From assembly GCA_026985655.1 (NCBI GenBank), contig JALSQB010000156.1:1-9383 (forward strand): 9,383 nucleotides of DNA. Reading direction: 5' to 3'. Shown here one piece after another: positions 1 to 6,224 of the stretch; the first letter of the stretch is position 1; the number at the start of each line of letters is the position of its first letter. A program made the translations under genes and the position numbers. Under the pieces are notes generated by a model. The model was not told the origin of the DNA. It worked only from the letters and a program-made list of their open reading frames with translations, and did not search any database. Source of the stretch: Campylobacteraceae bacterium (lineage in GTDB: Bacteria; Campylobacterota; Campylobacteria; Campylobacterales; Sulfurovaceae).

Positions 1-155
1 ACACACTCGTCCATGCCAAAAAGTTTCAACAGACGTTCACGTGCTTCTTTAAAAATCGCTTCAAATTCAGGGGTTCTATGATGTAAGGTTGGTGTTGCCA
101 TCGCTTGTCTAACAGATTCAGGTACAGGAGTAGGTCCAGGGGTAAAAAGTAACAT
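1..155 (-). CDS. Class V PLP-dependent aminotransferase, N-terminal part (runs off left edge)
   Basis: Only the first 51 codons lie in the window; the gene continues past position 1. The visible protein begins MLLFTPGPTPVPESVRQAM and contains HHRTPEFEAIF at about residues 25-35. The TPGPTPVP start and the HHRTPEF motif are typical of the alanine/serine-glyoxylate aminotransferase branch of the class V (fold type I) PLP enzymes, which move amino groups between small amino acids and 2-oxo acids in the cytoplasm. The catalytic lysine would lie far downstream, outside the window, so substrate and activity cannot be judged. The start is the ATG at 155-153, preceded by a GAGG Shine-Dalgarno in AACGAGGATTTAA. 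The gene lies 89 nt downstream of the small membrane protein gene, in the same direction, and probably has its own promoter. The family call is fairly sure; the exact substrate is not. Confidence 0.82.
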   Translation of the reverse strand, partial: MLLFTPGPTPVPESVRQAMATPTLHHRTPEFEAIFKEARERLLKLFGMDEC

Positions 156-180
156 TTAAATCCTCGTTAAAGTAAATACG

Positions 181-222
181 AAGTTTGTCGCTTATAATAA
201 GACAAAATTCTTGAAATTATAA
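181..222 (-). promoter_or_regulatory. Putative promoter with inverted repeat upstream of the aminotransferase
   Basis: The 89-nt gap holds two minus-strand boxes: TATAAT at 221-216 and TATTAT at 199-194. The second is embedded in a dyad, AAGTTTGTC (181-189) and GACAAAATT (201-209) on the plus strand, 8 of 9 bases matching, with an 11-bp centre. From the second box, transcription would start near 187, giving a leader of about 30 nt. The dyad over the -10 box could be an operator, but AT-rich sequence makes such matches by chance fairly often. No -35 box is evident, which is usual for vegetative promoters in Campylobacterota. Confidence 0.35.
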
Positions 223-244
223 CCAAAACGTGATTAGGGAGTAG

Positions 245-628
245 TTAATAATTTAACAACTTTGCTTTAGCACCATCAGCAGATATTTTGCCCGACATAA
301 ACTCTCTTTGAACGCTATCAATATATTTTAATAAATCTTTTTTAAATGCACTATTATCTTCTATTCTGTCTTCCACTAAGTATCGCATCTCTATGAAATT
401 AGGACAAAGTGCCAGCATCTCTTTTTTGGCATCAGATTTTTTCCATCGTTGCTTCTTCTCATTTAGAGAGAGCGTAGTCATATCTAAACTCTCTTCACCT
501 GCTACTAATCTTTTTTCATTGTATCCATACTTTACATCAACATCATCATCTAAACCTTGAACAAAACCTATTAACCAATAAACAATTGATCCAATAACAA
601 GCAAAGCAAATACCATTGAACTATTCAT
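245..628 (-). CDS. Unrecognised small membrane-anchored protein (127 aa)
   Basis: I do not recognise this protein. Residues 5-23 form a hydrophobic stretch (MVFALLVIGSIVYWLIGFV) that should be a single membrane anchor. An acidic patch (LDDDVD, 26-31) follows at once. The rest (about 100 residues) is charged and soluble-looking, lysine/glutamate-rich at 58-71, with one cysteine (Cys75, in LALCPNF) and a probably helical C-terminus ending GAKAKLLNY. There is no lipobox or clear signal peptidase site. An upstream in-frame ATG at 634 would add Met-Gln, but it sits only 1 nt from the AAAGGA Shine-Dalgarno (641-636); the ATG at 628 sits 7 nt away and is the better start. The gene lies between the probable end of the ribosomal operon and an aminotransferase gene and may be transcribed alone. 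Its good ribosome site and sensible protein composition support a real gene; its role is unknown. Confidence 0.75.
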   Translation of the reverse strand: MNSSMVFALLVIGSIVYWLIGFVQGLDDDVDVKYGYNEKRLVAGEESLDMTTLSLNEKKQRWKKSDAKKEMLALCPNFIEMRYLVEDRIEDNSAFKKDLLKYIDSVQREFMSGKISADGAKAKLLNY

Positions 629-635
629 TTGCATA

Positions 636-641
636 TCCTTT
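636..641 (-). promoter_or_regulatory. Shine-Dalgarno AAAGGA that fixes the start of the small membrane protein
   Basis: On the minus strand the sequence reads AAAGGATATGCAAATG. Two in-frame ATGs follow the AAAGGA box, at 634 (spacing 1 nt) and 628 (spacing 7 nt). Only the second has workable spacing for 16S rRNA pairing, so the protein most likely starts MNSSMV rather than MQMNSS. Confidence 0.65.
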
Positions 642-655
642 ATAATTTTTAAATA

Positions 656-695
656 TTTATTTAATTATATTATTTAATTAATATTTTAAGCTTAA
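656..695 (-). promoter_or_regulatory. Putative AT-rich promoter of the small membrane protein gene
   Basis: A perfect TATAAT lies at 669-664 on the minus strand, about 35 nt before the preferred start codon, giving an expected leader of roughly 28 nt. The surroundings are almost pure A/T, including a 10-bp direct repeat TATTTAATTA at 658-667 and 671-680 (13-bp period) and the palindrome TTAAGCTTAA at 686-695. Campylobacterota vegetative promoters typically have a good -10 box with periodic AT-rich sequence in place of a -35, which fits. Such AT-rich DNA also yields false -10 boxes. Confidence 0.45.
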
Positions 696-718
696 GAATA
701 AATTTTTTTATGAGATGA

Positions 719-765
719 TTAAAAAAGAGGGAAAGTAAGATTATGGCTTAGAAAACTAAGCCATA
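719..765 (-). terminator. Probable intrinsic terminator of the ribosomal superoperon
   Basis: In the minus-strand transcript TATGGCTTAG (765-756) pairs perfectly with CTAAGCCATA (751-742) around a UUUU loop. The downstream sequence is pyrimidine-rich and ends in a run of six T at 726-721. The T run begins about 15 nt after the stem instead of directly behind it, so the hairpin is strong but the tail is not ideal. It lies 30 nt after the infA stop, just where the superoperon should end. The plus-strand side has no T run, so termination of minus-strand transcripts is the likelier role. Confidence 0.55.
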
Positions 766-795
766 GTGTCTAAAATTTAGATAAGTATAGAGAGC

Positions 796-1014
796 CTATT
801 TGTATCTAAAAGTAATACGACCTTTATCAAGGCTGTATGGGGTTAATTCAACTTTTACGGTATCACCAGGTAAGATTTTAATGTAATGCATTCTCATCTT
901 CCCTGCAATATGACATAAAACAATGTGTCCATTATCTAGTTCTACTCTAAAAGTTGCATTGGGTAATGCTTCAACTACTTTACCATCAATTTCTATTACG
1001 TCGTCTTTAGCCAT
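796..1014 (-). CDS. infA: Translation initiation factor IF-1
   Basis: IF-1 binds the A site of the 30S subunit during initiation, helps IF-2 and IF-3, and blocks premature tRNA entry. The 72-residue protein has the standard length and is one S1-type OB-fold. Recognisable stretches are MAKDDVIEIDGKVVEALPNA at the N-terminus, FRVELDNGH and HIAGKMRMHYIKILPGD in the middle, and a C-terminal GRITFRYK, all typical of bacterial IF-1. The start ATG is preceded by AAAGGAG with 5-nt spacing. The gap to map is 33 nt, the longest inside the block, so infA relies on its own ribosome site and not on coupling. It is the last gene of the cluster here: a hairpin follows and rpmJ does not. Confidence 0.97.
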   Translation of the reverse strand: MAKDDVIEIDGKVVEALPNATFRVELDNGHIVLCHIAGKMRMHYIKILPGDTVKVELTPYSLDKGRITFRYK

Positions 1015-1047
1015 GAATTCTCCTTTGAATTTGTACTGTTAGTTTAT

Positions 1048-1821
1048 TTATAAATTATGTGTTGGTTCAGCATTCGTTAAAATAATTGCTTTACCATCTA
1101 CAACGGCTACGGTATGTTCATAATGAGAGGAACGAAGTCCATCTGTACTAATCACAGACCATTTATCTTCTAAGATTTTAGGTTCATCTGATTTTTGACA
1201 AATCATCGGTTCTAAACAAAAAACCATGCCATTTTTAATCTTTGGACCTTGCTTAGGATTACCATCTACATAGTTAGGAATATTGGGTTCTTCATGAGGT
1301 TTTTTCCCAATACCATGACCACAAAAGTCACGTAAAGGTACATAGCCTCTCTCCAAAATAAATTGTTCTAAAATGTAAGACAACTCTTTAAAACGCATGC
1401 CAACTTTAATGTTCTCTATCGCATGATAGAGTGCATCTTTAGCACACGCAATAAGTTCTTCATCTTCTTTAGAAATTTTACCAATAGGCATAGAGATAGC
1501 AGCATCACCGAAGTAACCATCTATCTTTGTACCTAAATCAAGTCCTAAAATATCACCCTCTTGAACTCTATAATCCGTAGGAATACCATGGATACAAACT
1601 TCATTAAGTGAAGTACAAACCGAAGCTGGAAAACCATAAAGACCTTTAAAAGAGGGTTCAGCACCATGTGCACGAATAAATTCTTCACCCATCGCATCAA
1701 TCTCTTTAAGGCTCATGCCAACAGTAACATTTTCTTGGAGGTGTTTTAGTGTTTTACCCACAATCTCACCAGCTAAAGCTAGCTTAGTGAGTTCGTTAGG
1801 TTTACGAAGTGCAATTGCCAT
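1048..1821 (-). CDS. map: Methionine aminopeptidase, type I
   Basis: This cytoplasmic metalloprotease removes the initiator methionine from new proteins when the second residue is small. The 257-residue protein is a pita-bread fold enzyme of the short type Ia class, with no N-terminal zinc-finger extension. The five metal ligands can be placed: Asp95 (in GLDLG), Asp106 (in YFGDAA), His169 (in CGHGIGKKPHEEP), Glu204 (in FCLEP) and Glu235 (in SHYEHTVAV). His79 (CIHGIP) and His176 (KPHEEP) match the substrate-binding histidines of the E. coli enzyme. All key residues are present, so it should be active. Its ATG overlaps the secY stop by one base (TAATG), implying translational coupling. The adk gene that separates secY and map in many Gram-positive bacteria is absent. 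Confidence 0.97.
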   Translation of the reverse strand: MAIALRKPNELTKLALAGEIVGKTLKHLQENVTVGMSLKEIDAMGEEFIRAHGAEPSFKGLYGFPASVCTSLNEVCIHGIPTDYRVQEGDILGLDLGTKIDGYFGDAAISMPIGKISKEDEELIACAKDALYHAIENIKVGMRFKELSYILEQFILERGYVPLRDFCGHGIGKKPHEEPNIPNYVDGNPKQGPKIKNGMVFCLEPMICQKSDEPKILEDKWSVISTDGLRSSHYEHTVAVVDGKAIILTNAEPTHNL

Positions 1822-3062
1822 TATAGACCCACTGCACCTAAAGTTTCATATTTGTTCATGTAAATCTGTGCTTCAATCTTTCGCATAGTATCAAGAGCAA
1901 CTTGAACAATAATGAGTACAGCAACCCCACCAAAGTAGAATGCTGCACCAATAGAGTTAATCAAAATAAACGGTAGAGTCGAGATAAGTGCTAAATAAAA
2001 TGCTCCTGTCCCTGTTAATCTACTTGCTACTTCATTAATAAAATCTTTGGTATGTTCTCCTGGACGAACCCCAGGAATAAACCCACCTTGACGTTTTAAG
2101 TTGTCTGCAATATCTTTAGCATTAAAAACAATCGATGCATAGAAAAATGCAAAGAAAATTACCAATAAGAACGTAGCAATATTAAATGCTATTCCACCAG
2201 GTGCTAAAGTATCTGCAATTGCTTTGGCAATATCATTATCTGAATGTCCCAAAATAGTAAGAGGGAACATCAAAACAGCTGAAGCAAAAATAGCAGGAAT
2301 AACCCCTGCAAGGTTTACTTTAATTGGAATGTAGTTCATGACTCTTTTGTCTTGGTTTTGCATAATTGTTTTTCGTGAATAAGAGATAGGAACTCTACGT
2401 TCACCCAGTTCAACATAAATAATAACAAAAATAGTTGCAAAAATAATTGCAACAATTGCTAAGACTGCTAAAAATGATAATGCTCCTGTATTTACAGAAG
2501 TCATAGTATTACCAATGGCAGCAGGAATTCCTGAAACAATACCAGCAAAAATAATCAATGAAATACCATTACCAATACCAGATTGTGTAATACGCTCACC
2601 AATCCACATAAGTAACATTGTACCTGTTAGCATAGAAGCTGTTGTAAGAATTGTAAATGTCATAGGATCAATCAATACTGCACCATTTATACTTTGAAGT
2701 CCTACGGAAACACCAAATGCTTGCACAAGGGTAATTACAATGGTTGCATAACGAATGATTTGCATATATTTTTGCATTCCATCACGCTCTTTTTTCATCT
2801 GACCAATGGCAGGGAAAGTAGCCGCCATAAGTTCCATTACAATTGAGGCAGTAATGTAAGGCATAATTCCAAGTGAGATAATTGAAAATCTCTGAATTGC
2901 ACCACCAGAGAACATGTTAGCCATGCCTCCGATACCTTGACCATTAAAAAATGATGCAATCATGGCAGTATCAACACCAGGAACTGGTACATATGCTAAA
3001 ACTCTGTAGGCAAATAGAAATCCAAAAGTAATCAGTATTTTCTGAGTTAAAGCATTACTCAT
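1821..3062 (-). CDS. secY: Protein translocase subunit SecY
   Basis: SecY is the pore of the SecYEG channel in the inner membrane, through which SecA or the ribosome drives unfolded proteins. The 413-residue protein shows ten hydrophobic segments, roughly at 8-26, 60-80, 101-124, 136-156, 165-185, 195-217, 250-272, 290-315, 352-372 and 374-392. The plug and TM2 region is FSGGAIQRFSIISLGIMPYI (51-70). Cytoplasmic loop C4 has ELGERRVPISYSRK (218-231) and loop C5 has GGFIPGVRPGEHT (326-338), with Arg333 at the place of the functionally essential arginine of E. coli SecY. It is about 30 residues shorter than E. coli SecY, mostly at the ends. The start lies 2 nt after the rplO stop, with only a weak Shine-Dalgarno (GAGTGGTAAG) inside rplO, so coupling is likely. 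Confidence 0.97.
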   Translation of the reverse strand: MSNALTQKILITFGFLFAYRVLAYVPVPGVDTAMIASFFNGQGIGGMANMFSGGAIQRFSIISLGIMPYITASIVMELMAATFPAIGQMKKERDGMQKYMQIIRYATIVITLVQAFGVSVGLQSINGAVLIDPMTFTILTTASMLTGTMLLMWIGERITQSGIGNGISLIIFAGIVSGIPAAIGNTMTSVNTGALSFLAVLAIVAIIFATIFVIIYVELGERRVPISYSRKTIMQNQDKRVMNYIPIKVNLAGVIPAIFASAVLMFPLTILGHSDNDIAKAIADTLAPGGIAFNIATFLLVIFFAFFYASIVFNAKDIADNLKRQGGFIPGVRPGEHTKDFINEVASRLTGTGAFYLALISTLPFILINSIGAAFYFGGVAVLIIVQVALDTMRKIEAQIYMNKYETLGAVGL

Positions 3063-3064
3063 GG

Positions 3065-3463
3065 TTACTTACCACTCGTTGTAACAGCTTCATCTTTGAT
3101 TTTAGATACTAAATCTTTAGCACCTGCACCAATAAGTTTTACTTTTGTTGTAGATTTTGAAAGTTTATACACAGACGCAATTGTCTCCATAGTAATTTCA
3201 GAAAGCTCTGCAACTGCTTTATTTTTATCTACATTAATTGAGTGAGGTTTAATTACTCTTGAACTGAATCCAATTTTAGGAAGTCTTCTGTAAAGTGGCA
3301 TTTGACCACCCTCAAAACCTCTTTTAGCCGAGTAACCTGTTCTTGACTTCTGACCTTTGTTACCACGTCCTGAAGTTTTACCTGTTCCTGAACCTTGACC
3401 ACGACCAACACGTTTTCTATTACGTGTTGAACCTGCTGCTGGTTGTAAATTATGTAATGCCAT
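3065..3463 (-). CDS. rplO: 50S ribosomal protein L15
   Basis: L15 is a late-assembling protein of the large subunit that contacts 23S rRNA through a long basic N-terminal tail. The 132-residue protein (144 in E. coli) starts with the typical glycine/arginine/lysine-rich extension, including RVGRGQGSGTGKTSGRGNKG (18-37), followed by the FEGGQMPLYRRLPKIGF motif and a compact C-terminal domain. The start ATG has AAGGGAG just upstream, overlapping the rpsE stop codon; the gap to rpsE is 10 nt. In E. coli and many other bacteria rpmD (L30) lies between rpsE and rplO; here there is no room for it. The stop is 2 nt before secY. Confidence 0.97.
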   Translation of the reverse strand: MALHNLQPAAGSTRNRKRVGRGQGSGTGKTSGRGNKGQKSRTGYSAKRGFEGGQMPLYRRLPKIGFSSRVIKPHSINVDKNKAVAELSEITMETIASVYKLSKSTTKVKLIGAGAKDLVSKIKDEAVTTSGK

Positions 3464-3473
3464 ATCTACTCCC

Positions 3474-3923
3474 TTACTTTTTAATCTTTACAAGAGCATC
3501 AATTGTTGCTCTTACAAGGTTGTTAGGGTTGTTTGAACCCAAAGACTTAGCAATAACATCTTGAATACCTGCTAATTCAAATACTGGTCTCATCGCACCA
3601 CCTGCGATTGTCCCTGTACCTTCACTTGCTGGTCTAAGAATGATTCTACTAGCACCTGTTTTTTGTTGAACATCATGGGCAATTGTTGTCCCTTTAACAT
3701 TCACGTGAACAAGAGATTTGAAAGCGTCATCAACTGCTTTTTTAATAGCATCTGGAACTTCTTTCGCTTTACCTGTACCATAACCAATTGTACCATTTTT
3801 GTCACCAATTACTACAAGTGCTGTAAATCTAAATCTACGACCACCTTTAACAACTTTAGTAACACGACCAATGTTTACAATTTTCTCTTCAAATTTTTCT
3901 CTATCAATATTTTCAGCTAACAT
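3474..3923 (-). CDS. rpsE: 30S ribosomal protein S5
   Basis: S5 sits near the mRNA entry and decoding region of the small subunit and takes part in translational accuracy and helicase action. The 149-residue protein (167 in E. coli) contains the S5 double-stranded RNA-binding domain at about 11-74, with GGRRFRFTALVVIGDKNGTI (28-47) and GYGTGKAKEVPDAI as the family signature. The C-terminal domain has ILRPASEGTGTIAGGAMRPV (96-115). The start is preceded by AAGGAG with 6-nt spacing; another ATG 4 nt upstream is out of frame. The gap to rplR is 10 nt. Nothing unusual is seen beyond the slightly short termini. Confidence 0.97.
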   Translation of the reverse strand: MLAENIDREKFEEKIVNIGRVTKVVKGGRRFRFTALVVIGDKNGTIGYGTGKAKEVPDAIKKAVDDAFKSLVHVNVKGTTIAHDVQQKTGASRIILRPASEGTGTIAGGAMRPVFELAGIQDVIAKSLGSNNPNNLVRATIDALVKIKK

Positions 3924-3933
3924 TCATCTCTCC

Positions 3934-4290
3934 TTAAAACTTAATTCCAGCTTCTCTCATAGCATCTGCAAAAGCTGCAACAACACCATGGTAGAGATAA
4001 CCGTTTCTATCGAAAACAACTGTTTCAATATTTTTAGCTTTAAGAGCATCTGCCATTGCAACAGCTACTTTTTTAGCATCTTCTTGATTGGCTTTAAGCC
4101 CCATTTTTTTACCATCAGCTGATGCCAATGTTACTCCAGCAATATCATCAATTGCTTGAGCATAAACATGTTTGTTTGATTTAAAAATAGATACTCTAGG
4201 AAGTTCTACTGTTCCTGAAATCTTTCCTCTAACTCTTCTTTTACGTTGAATTCTAAGTTTGTTTTTTCTTTTTTGAATACTTTTTAACAT
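3934..4290 (-). CDS. rplR: 50S ribosomal protein L18
   Basis: L18 binds 5S rRNA with L5 and helps dock it on the central protuberance of the large subunit. The 118-residue length is standard. The N-terminus is very basic (KRKNKLRIQRKRRVRGKISG, 6-25), as expected for the flexible rRNA-binding tail. It is followed by ELPRVSIFKSNKHVYAQAID and the C-terminal DRNGYLYHGVVAAFADAMRE and AGIKF, which are family hallmarks. The ATG follows a GGAG Shine-Dalgarno in TAGGAGCATAAAATG, 12 nt after the rplF stop. Confidence 0.97.
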   Translation of the reverse strand: MLKSIQKRKNKLRIQRKRRVRGKISGTVELPRVSIFKSNKHVYAQAIDDIAGVTLASADGKKMGLKANQEDAKKVAVAMADALKAKNIETVVFDRNGYLYHGVVAAFADAMREAGIKF

Positions 4291-4302
4291 TTTATGCTCC
4301 TA

Positions 4303-4836
4303 TTAACTTGCTGATTTTCCAGCTTTTCTGACAATAACTTCATCAGTATATTTAACACCTTTACCTTTGTAAGGCTCTGGTGGTCTAAAGCTTCTAATCT
4401 CAGCAGCAACTTGACCGATAGTCTGTTTGTCTGTACCCGAAAGGTGAATTAAGTTTTTCTCAACAGTAACTTCTACACCTTCTGGAATAGCATACTCAAT
4501 AGGGTGAGAGAAACCAAGTTGTAAGTTAAGCACTTTACCTTGAACAGCAGCTCTGTAACCAACACCGTTGATCTCTAACGATTTTTTGAAACCTTTATCA
4601 AGACCTTCAATAATATTTGCGAATAAAGCTCTGTAAGTTCCCCAGAAAGCTGCACTCTCTTTTGACTCACCAACTTTAGCAAAAGTTACTTCAGAACCTT
4701 CAATAGAAATTCCAACTCTACCGTGAGTCTCTAATCTTTTTTCATCTTTACCTTTTTTAGCAACAAGTGAAGTACCATCAACAGATACTTCAATACCGTT
4801 AGCAACAGTTACAGGTTTTTTTCCTACTCTTGACAT
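4303..4836 (-). CDS. rplF: 50S ribosomal protein L6
   Basis: L6 lies near the factor-binding site of the large subunit, close to the sarcin-ricin loop, and affects EF-G action and fidelity. The protein has 177 residues, the same length as E. coli L6, and is built of two similar alpha/beta domains (about 1-81 and 82-177). It begins MSRVGKKPV and carries the strongly conserved RPPEPYKGKGVKY signature at 151-163. The interdomain stretch SLEINGVGYRAAVQGKVLNL (86-105) is also typical. An AAGGAG box precedes the start (AAGGAGTACGTATG) and overlaps the rpsH stop; the gap is 9 nt. Confidence 0.97.
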   Translation of the reverse strand: MSRVGKKPVTVANGIEVSVDGTSLVAKKGKDEKRLETHGRVGISIEGSEVTFAKVGESKESAAFWGTYRALFANIIEGLDKGFKKSLEINGVGYRAAVQGKVLNLQLGFSHPIEYAIPEGVEVTVEKNLIHLSGTDKQTIGQVAAEIRSFRPPEPYKGKGVKYTDEVIVRKAGKSAS

Positions 4837-4845
4837 ACGTACTCC

Positions 4846-5241
4846 TTACCAAATACTACAAAGAACTTCACCACCAACAGAGAGCTTATAAGCTTCATCG
4901 TTAGCAATTACGCCTTTGTTCGTAGAAACAACAAGTGTTCCATAACCATTTTTAAAAGACTTAACTTCTGCTGCACTTTGGTAAACACGTCTACCAGGCT
5001 TAGAAATTTTCTTAACTTCATTAATAACGCTATGACCATTTTCGTCGTACTTAAGTACTACTTTAATTGTCTTTTTGTTACCATCTTCTTTTACTTTAAA
5101 ACTCTCAAGGTAACCCTTGTCTACTAAAATAGAAACGGTAGCCTCAATTGTTTTTGAGTGAAGAAGCGTTGTTACGTCTAATCTTCTTTGTGCAGCATTT
5201 CTTATTCGAGTAAGAGAGTCTGCAATTATATCTGTCATCAT
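4846..5241 (-). CDS. rpsH: 30S ribosomal protein S8
   Basis: S8 is a primary binder of 16S rRNA (helix 21) in the central domain of the small subunit; in E. coli it also represses the spc operon. The 131-residue protein has the N-terminal DIIADSLTRIRNA motif and the C-terminal GYGTLVVSTNKGVIANDEAY and VGGEVLCSIW stretches that define the family. Two ATGs occur in tandem (5241 and 5238). The AAGGA box at 5254-5250 is 8 nt from the first and 11 nt from the second, and alignment by eye with related proteins also favours the first. I could not make out an S8-like mRNA target in the cluster. Confidence 0.97.
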   Translation of the reverse strand: MMTDIIADSLTRIRNAAQRRLDVTTLLHSKTIEATVSILVDKGYLESFKVKEDGNKKTIKVVLKYDENGHSVINEVKKISKPGRRVYQSAAEVKSFKNGYGTLVVSTNKGVIANDEAYKLSVGGEVLCSIW

Positions 5242-5252
5242 CTTTTACTTCC

Positions 5253-5438
5253 TTACCAGCTTGATTTTTTCATACCAGGGATTAAACCCTCGTTTGCCAT
5301 TTTTCTTAAACAAATTCTGCAAAGACCAAAGTCTTTATAAACAGAGTGTGGTCGTCCACAAATGTTACATCTTGTATATGCACGTGAGCTAAACTTAGCA
5401 GGTCTCTGCTGTTTAGCTATCATTGATTTCTTAGCCAT
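5253..5438 (-). CDS. rpsN: 30S ribosomal protein S14, zinc-binding type (type Z)
   Basis: S14 is a late-assembling protein of the 30S head. This 61-residue form is the short zinc-containing version, also called rpsZ, with four cysteines as two CxxC pairs: Cys24-Cys27 (RCNICGRP) and Cys40-Cys43 (LCRICLRK). E. coli has a longer S14 of about 100 residues without the cysteines. The tail GLIPGMKKSSW is typical of the short form. The ATG overlaps the rplE stop by one base (TAATG), and the Shine-Dalgarno AAAGGAAAG lies in the last codons of rplE, so its translation is probably coupled to L5. If a second, cysteine-free S14 gene exists elsewhere in the genome, this one would be expected to serve in zinc-replete conditions; that cannot be seen here. 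Confidence 0.97.
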   Translation of the reverse strand: MAKKSMIAKQQRPAKFSSRAYTRCNICGRPHSVYKDFGLCRICLRKMANEGLIPGMKKSSW

Positions 5439-5983
5439 TAATTCTTTCCTTTAGCGAAAGGCATTCCAAGTTTCTCTAAAAGAGTGAATGCTTCTTTATC
5501 GTTTTCAGTACTTGTTACGATTGTAATGTTCATACCGTGAGTTTTGATAATGTTGTCAAATTCAACTTCTGGGAACATTAATTGTTCTTGAAGACCAAAG
5601 TTGTAGTTACCACGTCCATCAAAACCTTTTCTAGGTGTTCCACGGAAATCTTTTACTCTTGGTAAGGCAATAGAAACTAATTTATCAAAGAAGTTATACA
5701 TGTTTTCACCACGTAAAGTAACTCTAATTCCAGAAGGTGCTCCCTCTCTTGCTTTAAAACCAGCAACTGATTTTTTAGCATTAACAACCACGGCTTTTTG
5801 ACCAGCGATTAATGAGATTGTATCTGTCATGTTTGCGATAAGTTTGTTATCCTTACCCTCTTCACCAGCACCAACAGAGATAATAATTTTCTCAAGCTTA
5901 GGTGTCTGCATTACATTTTTAATCTCACACTCTTCTCTAAGTGCAGCCGTAATGTCATTGTACTTTTGCTTCATTCTACTCAT
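5438..5983 (-). CDS. rplE: 50S ribosomal protein L5
   Basis: L5 binds 5S rRNA, forms part of the central protuberance, and contacts P-site tRNA and the 30S head. The 181-residue length is typical. Conserved pieces are ISVGAGEEGKDNKLI (35-49), the P-site loop region KSVAGFKAREGAPSG (71-85), VTLRGENMYNFFDKLV (88-103), and DFRGTPRKGFDGRGNYNFG (112-130) followed by LQEQLMFPE. The start is 4 nt after the rplX stop with a GAGG box in the last rplX codons. The end overlaps rpsN by one base. Confidence 0.97.
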   Translation of the reverse strand: MSRMKQKYNDITAALREECEIKNVMQTPKLEKIIISVGAGEEGKDNKLIANMTDTISLIAGQKAVVVNAKKSVAGFKAREGAPSGIRVTLRGENMYNFFDKLVSIALPRVKDFRGTPRKGFDGRGNYNFGLQEQLMFPEVEFDNIIKTHGMNITIVTSTENDKEAFTLLEKLGMPFAKGKN

Positions 5984-5987
5984 AGGT

Positions 5988-6224
5988 TTACGCCTCTACT
6001 TTTTTTACATTAGAAATATGAATTGGCATCTCTTTATTTTCGAAACCACCATCTTTATTTTCTTCACTTGGTTTAACAGCTTTTTTAGCCAATTTACAAC
6101 CCTCAACAATTACCTTGTCAACTTTTGTAAGTACTTTAAGAACTGTAGCTGTTGTTCCTTTATCGTCACCAGCGATAACCAAAACTTGGTCACCTTTTTT
6201 AATGTTGAATTTTTTATTTGCCAT
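5988..6224 (-). CDS. rplX: 50S ribosomal protein L24
   Basis: L24 is an early assembly initiator that binds the 5' region of 23S rRNA near the peptide exit. With the start chosen here the protein has 78 residues, at the short end for bacterial L24 (104 in E. coli). It carries a KOW motif at about 8-34 (IKKGDQVLVIAGDDKGTTAT) and the C-terminal EMPIHISNVKKVEA. An in-frame ATG two codons upstream (6230) would give MVMANKK, but it lies only 1 nt after the AGAGG box at 6236-6232. The ATG at 6224 lies 7 nt away, overlaps the rplN stop as TAATG, and gives the expected MANKKFNIKKGD start. I therefore prefer 6224. Confidence 0.95.
   Translation of the reverse strand: MANKKFNIKKGDQVLVIAGDDKGTTATVLKVLTKVDKVIVEGCKLAKKAVKPSEENKDGGFENKEMPIHISNVKKVEA

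Noticed and set aside
770..780. CTAAAATTTAG palindrome just after infA
   Set aside because: The arms are only 5 bp with a 1-base centre, too short to fold usefully; the neighbouring 10-bp hairpin is the better terminator.
2515..4122. Plus-strand open frames opposite secY, rplO, rpsE and rplR (2515-2697, 3343-3564, 3663-3920, 3799-4122)
   Set aside because: They lie antisense to strongly conserved genes, their proteins are low-complexity (rich in Asn, Phe, Ser, Ile) and none resembles a known family.
5981..5995. An S8 repressor target like that of the E. coli spc operon at the rplX-rplE junction
   Set aside because: I could not see the E. coli-like structure around the rplE start; a covariance search would be needed to claim it.
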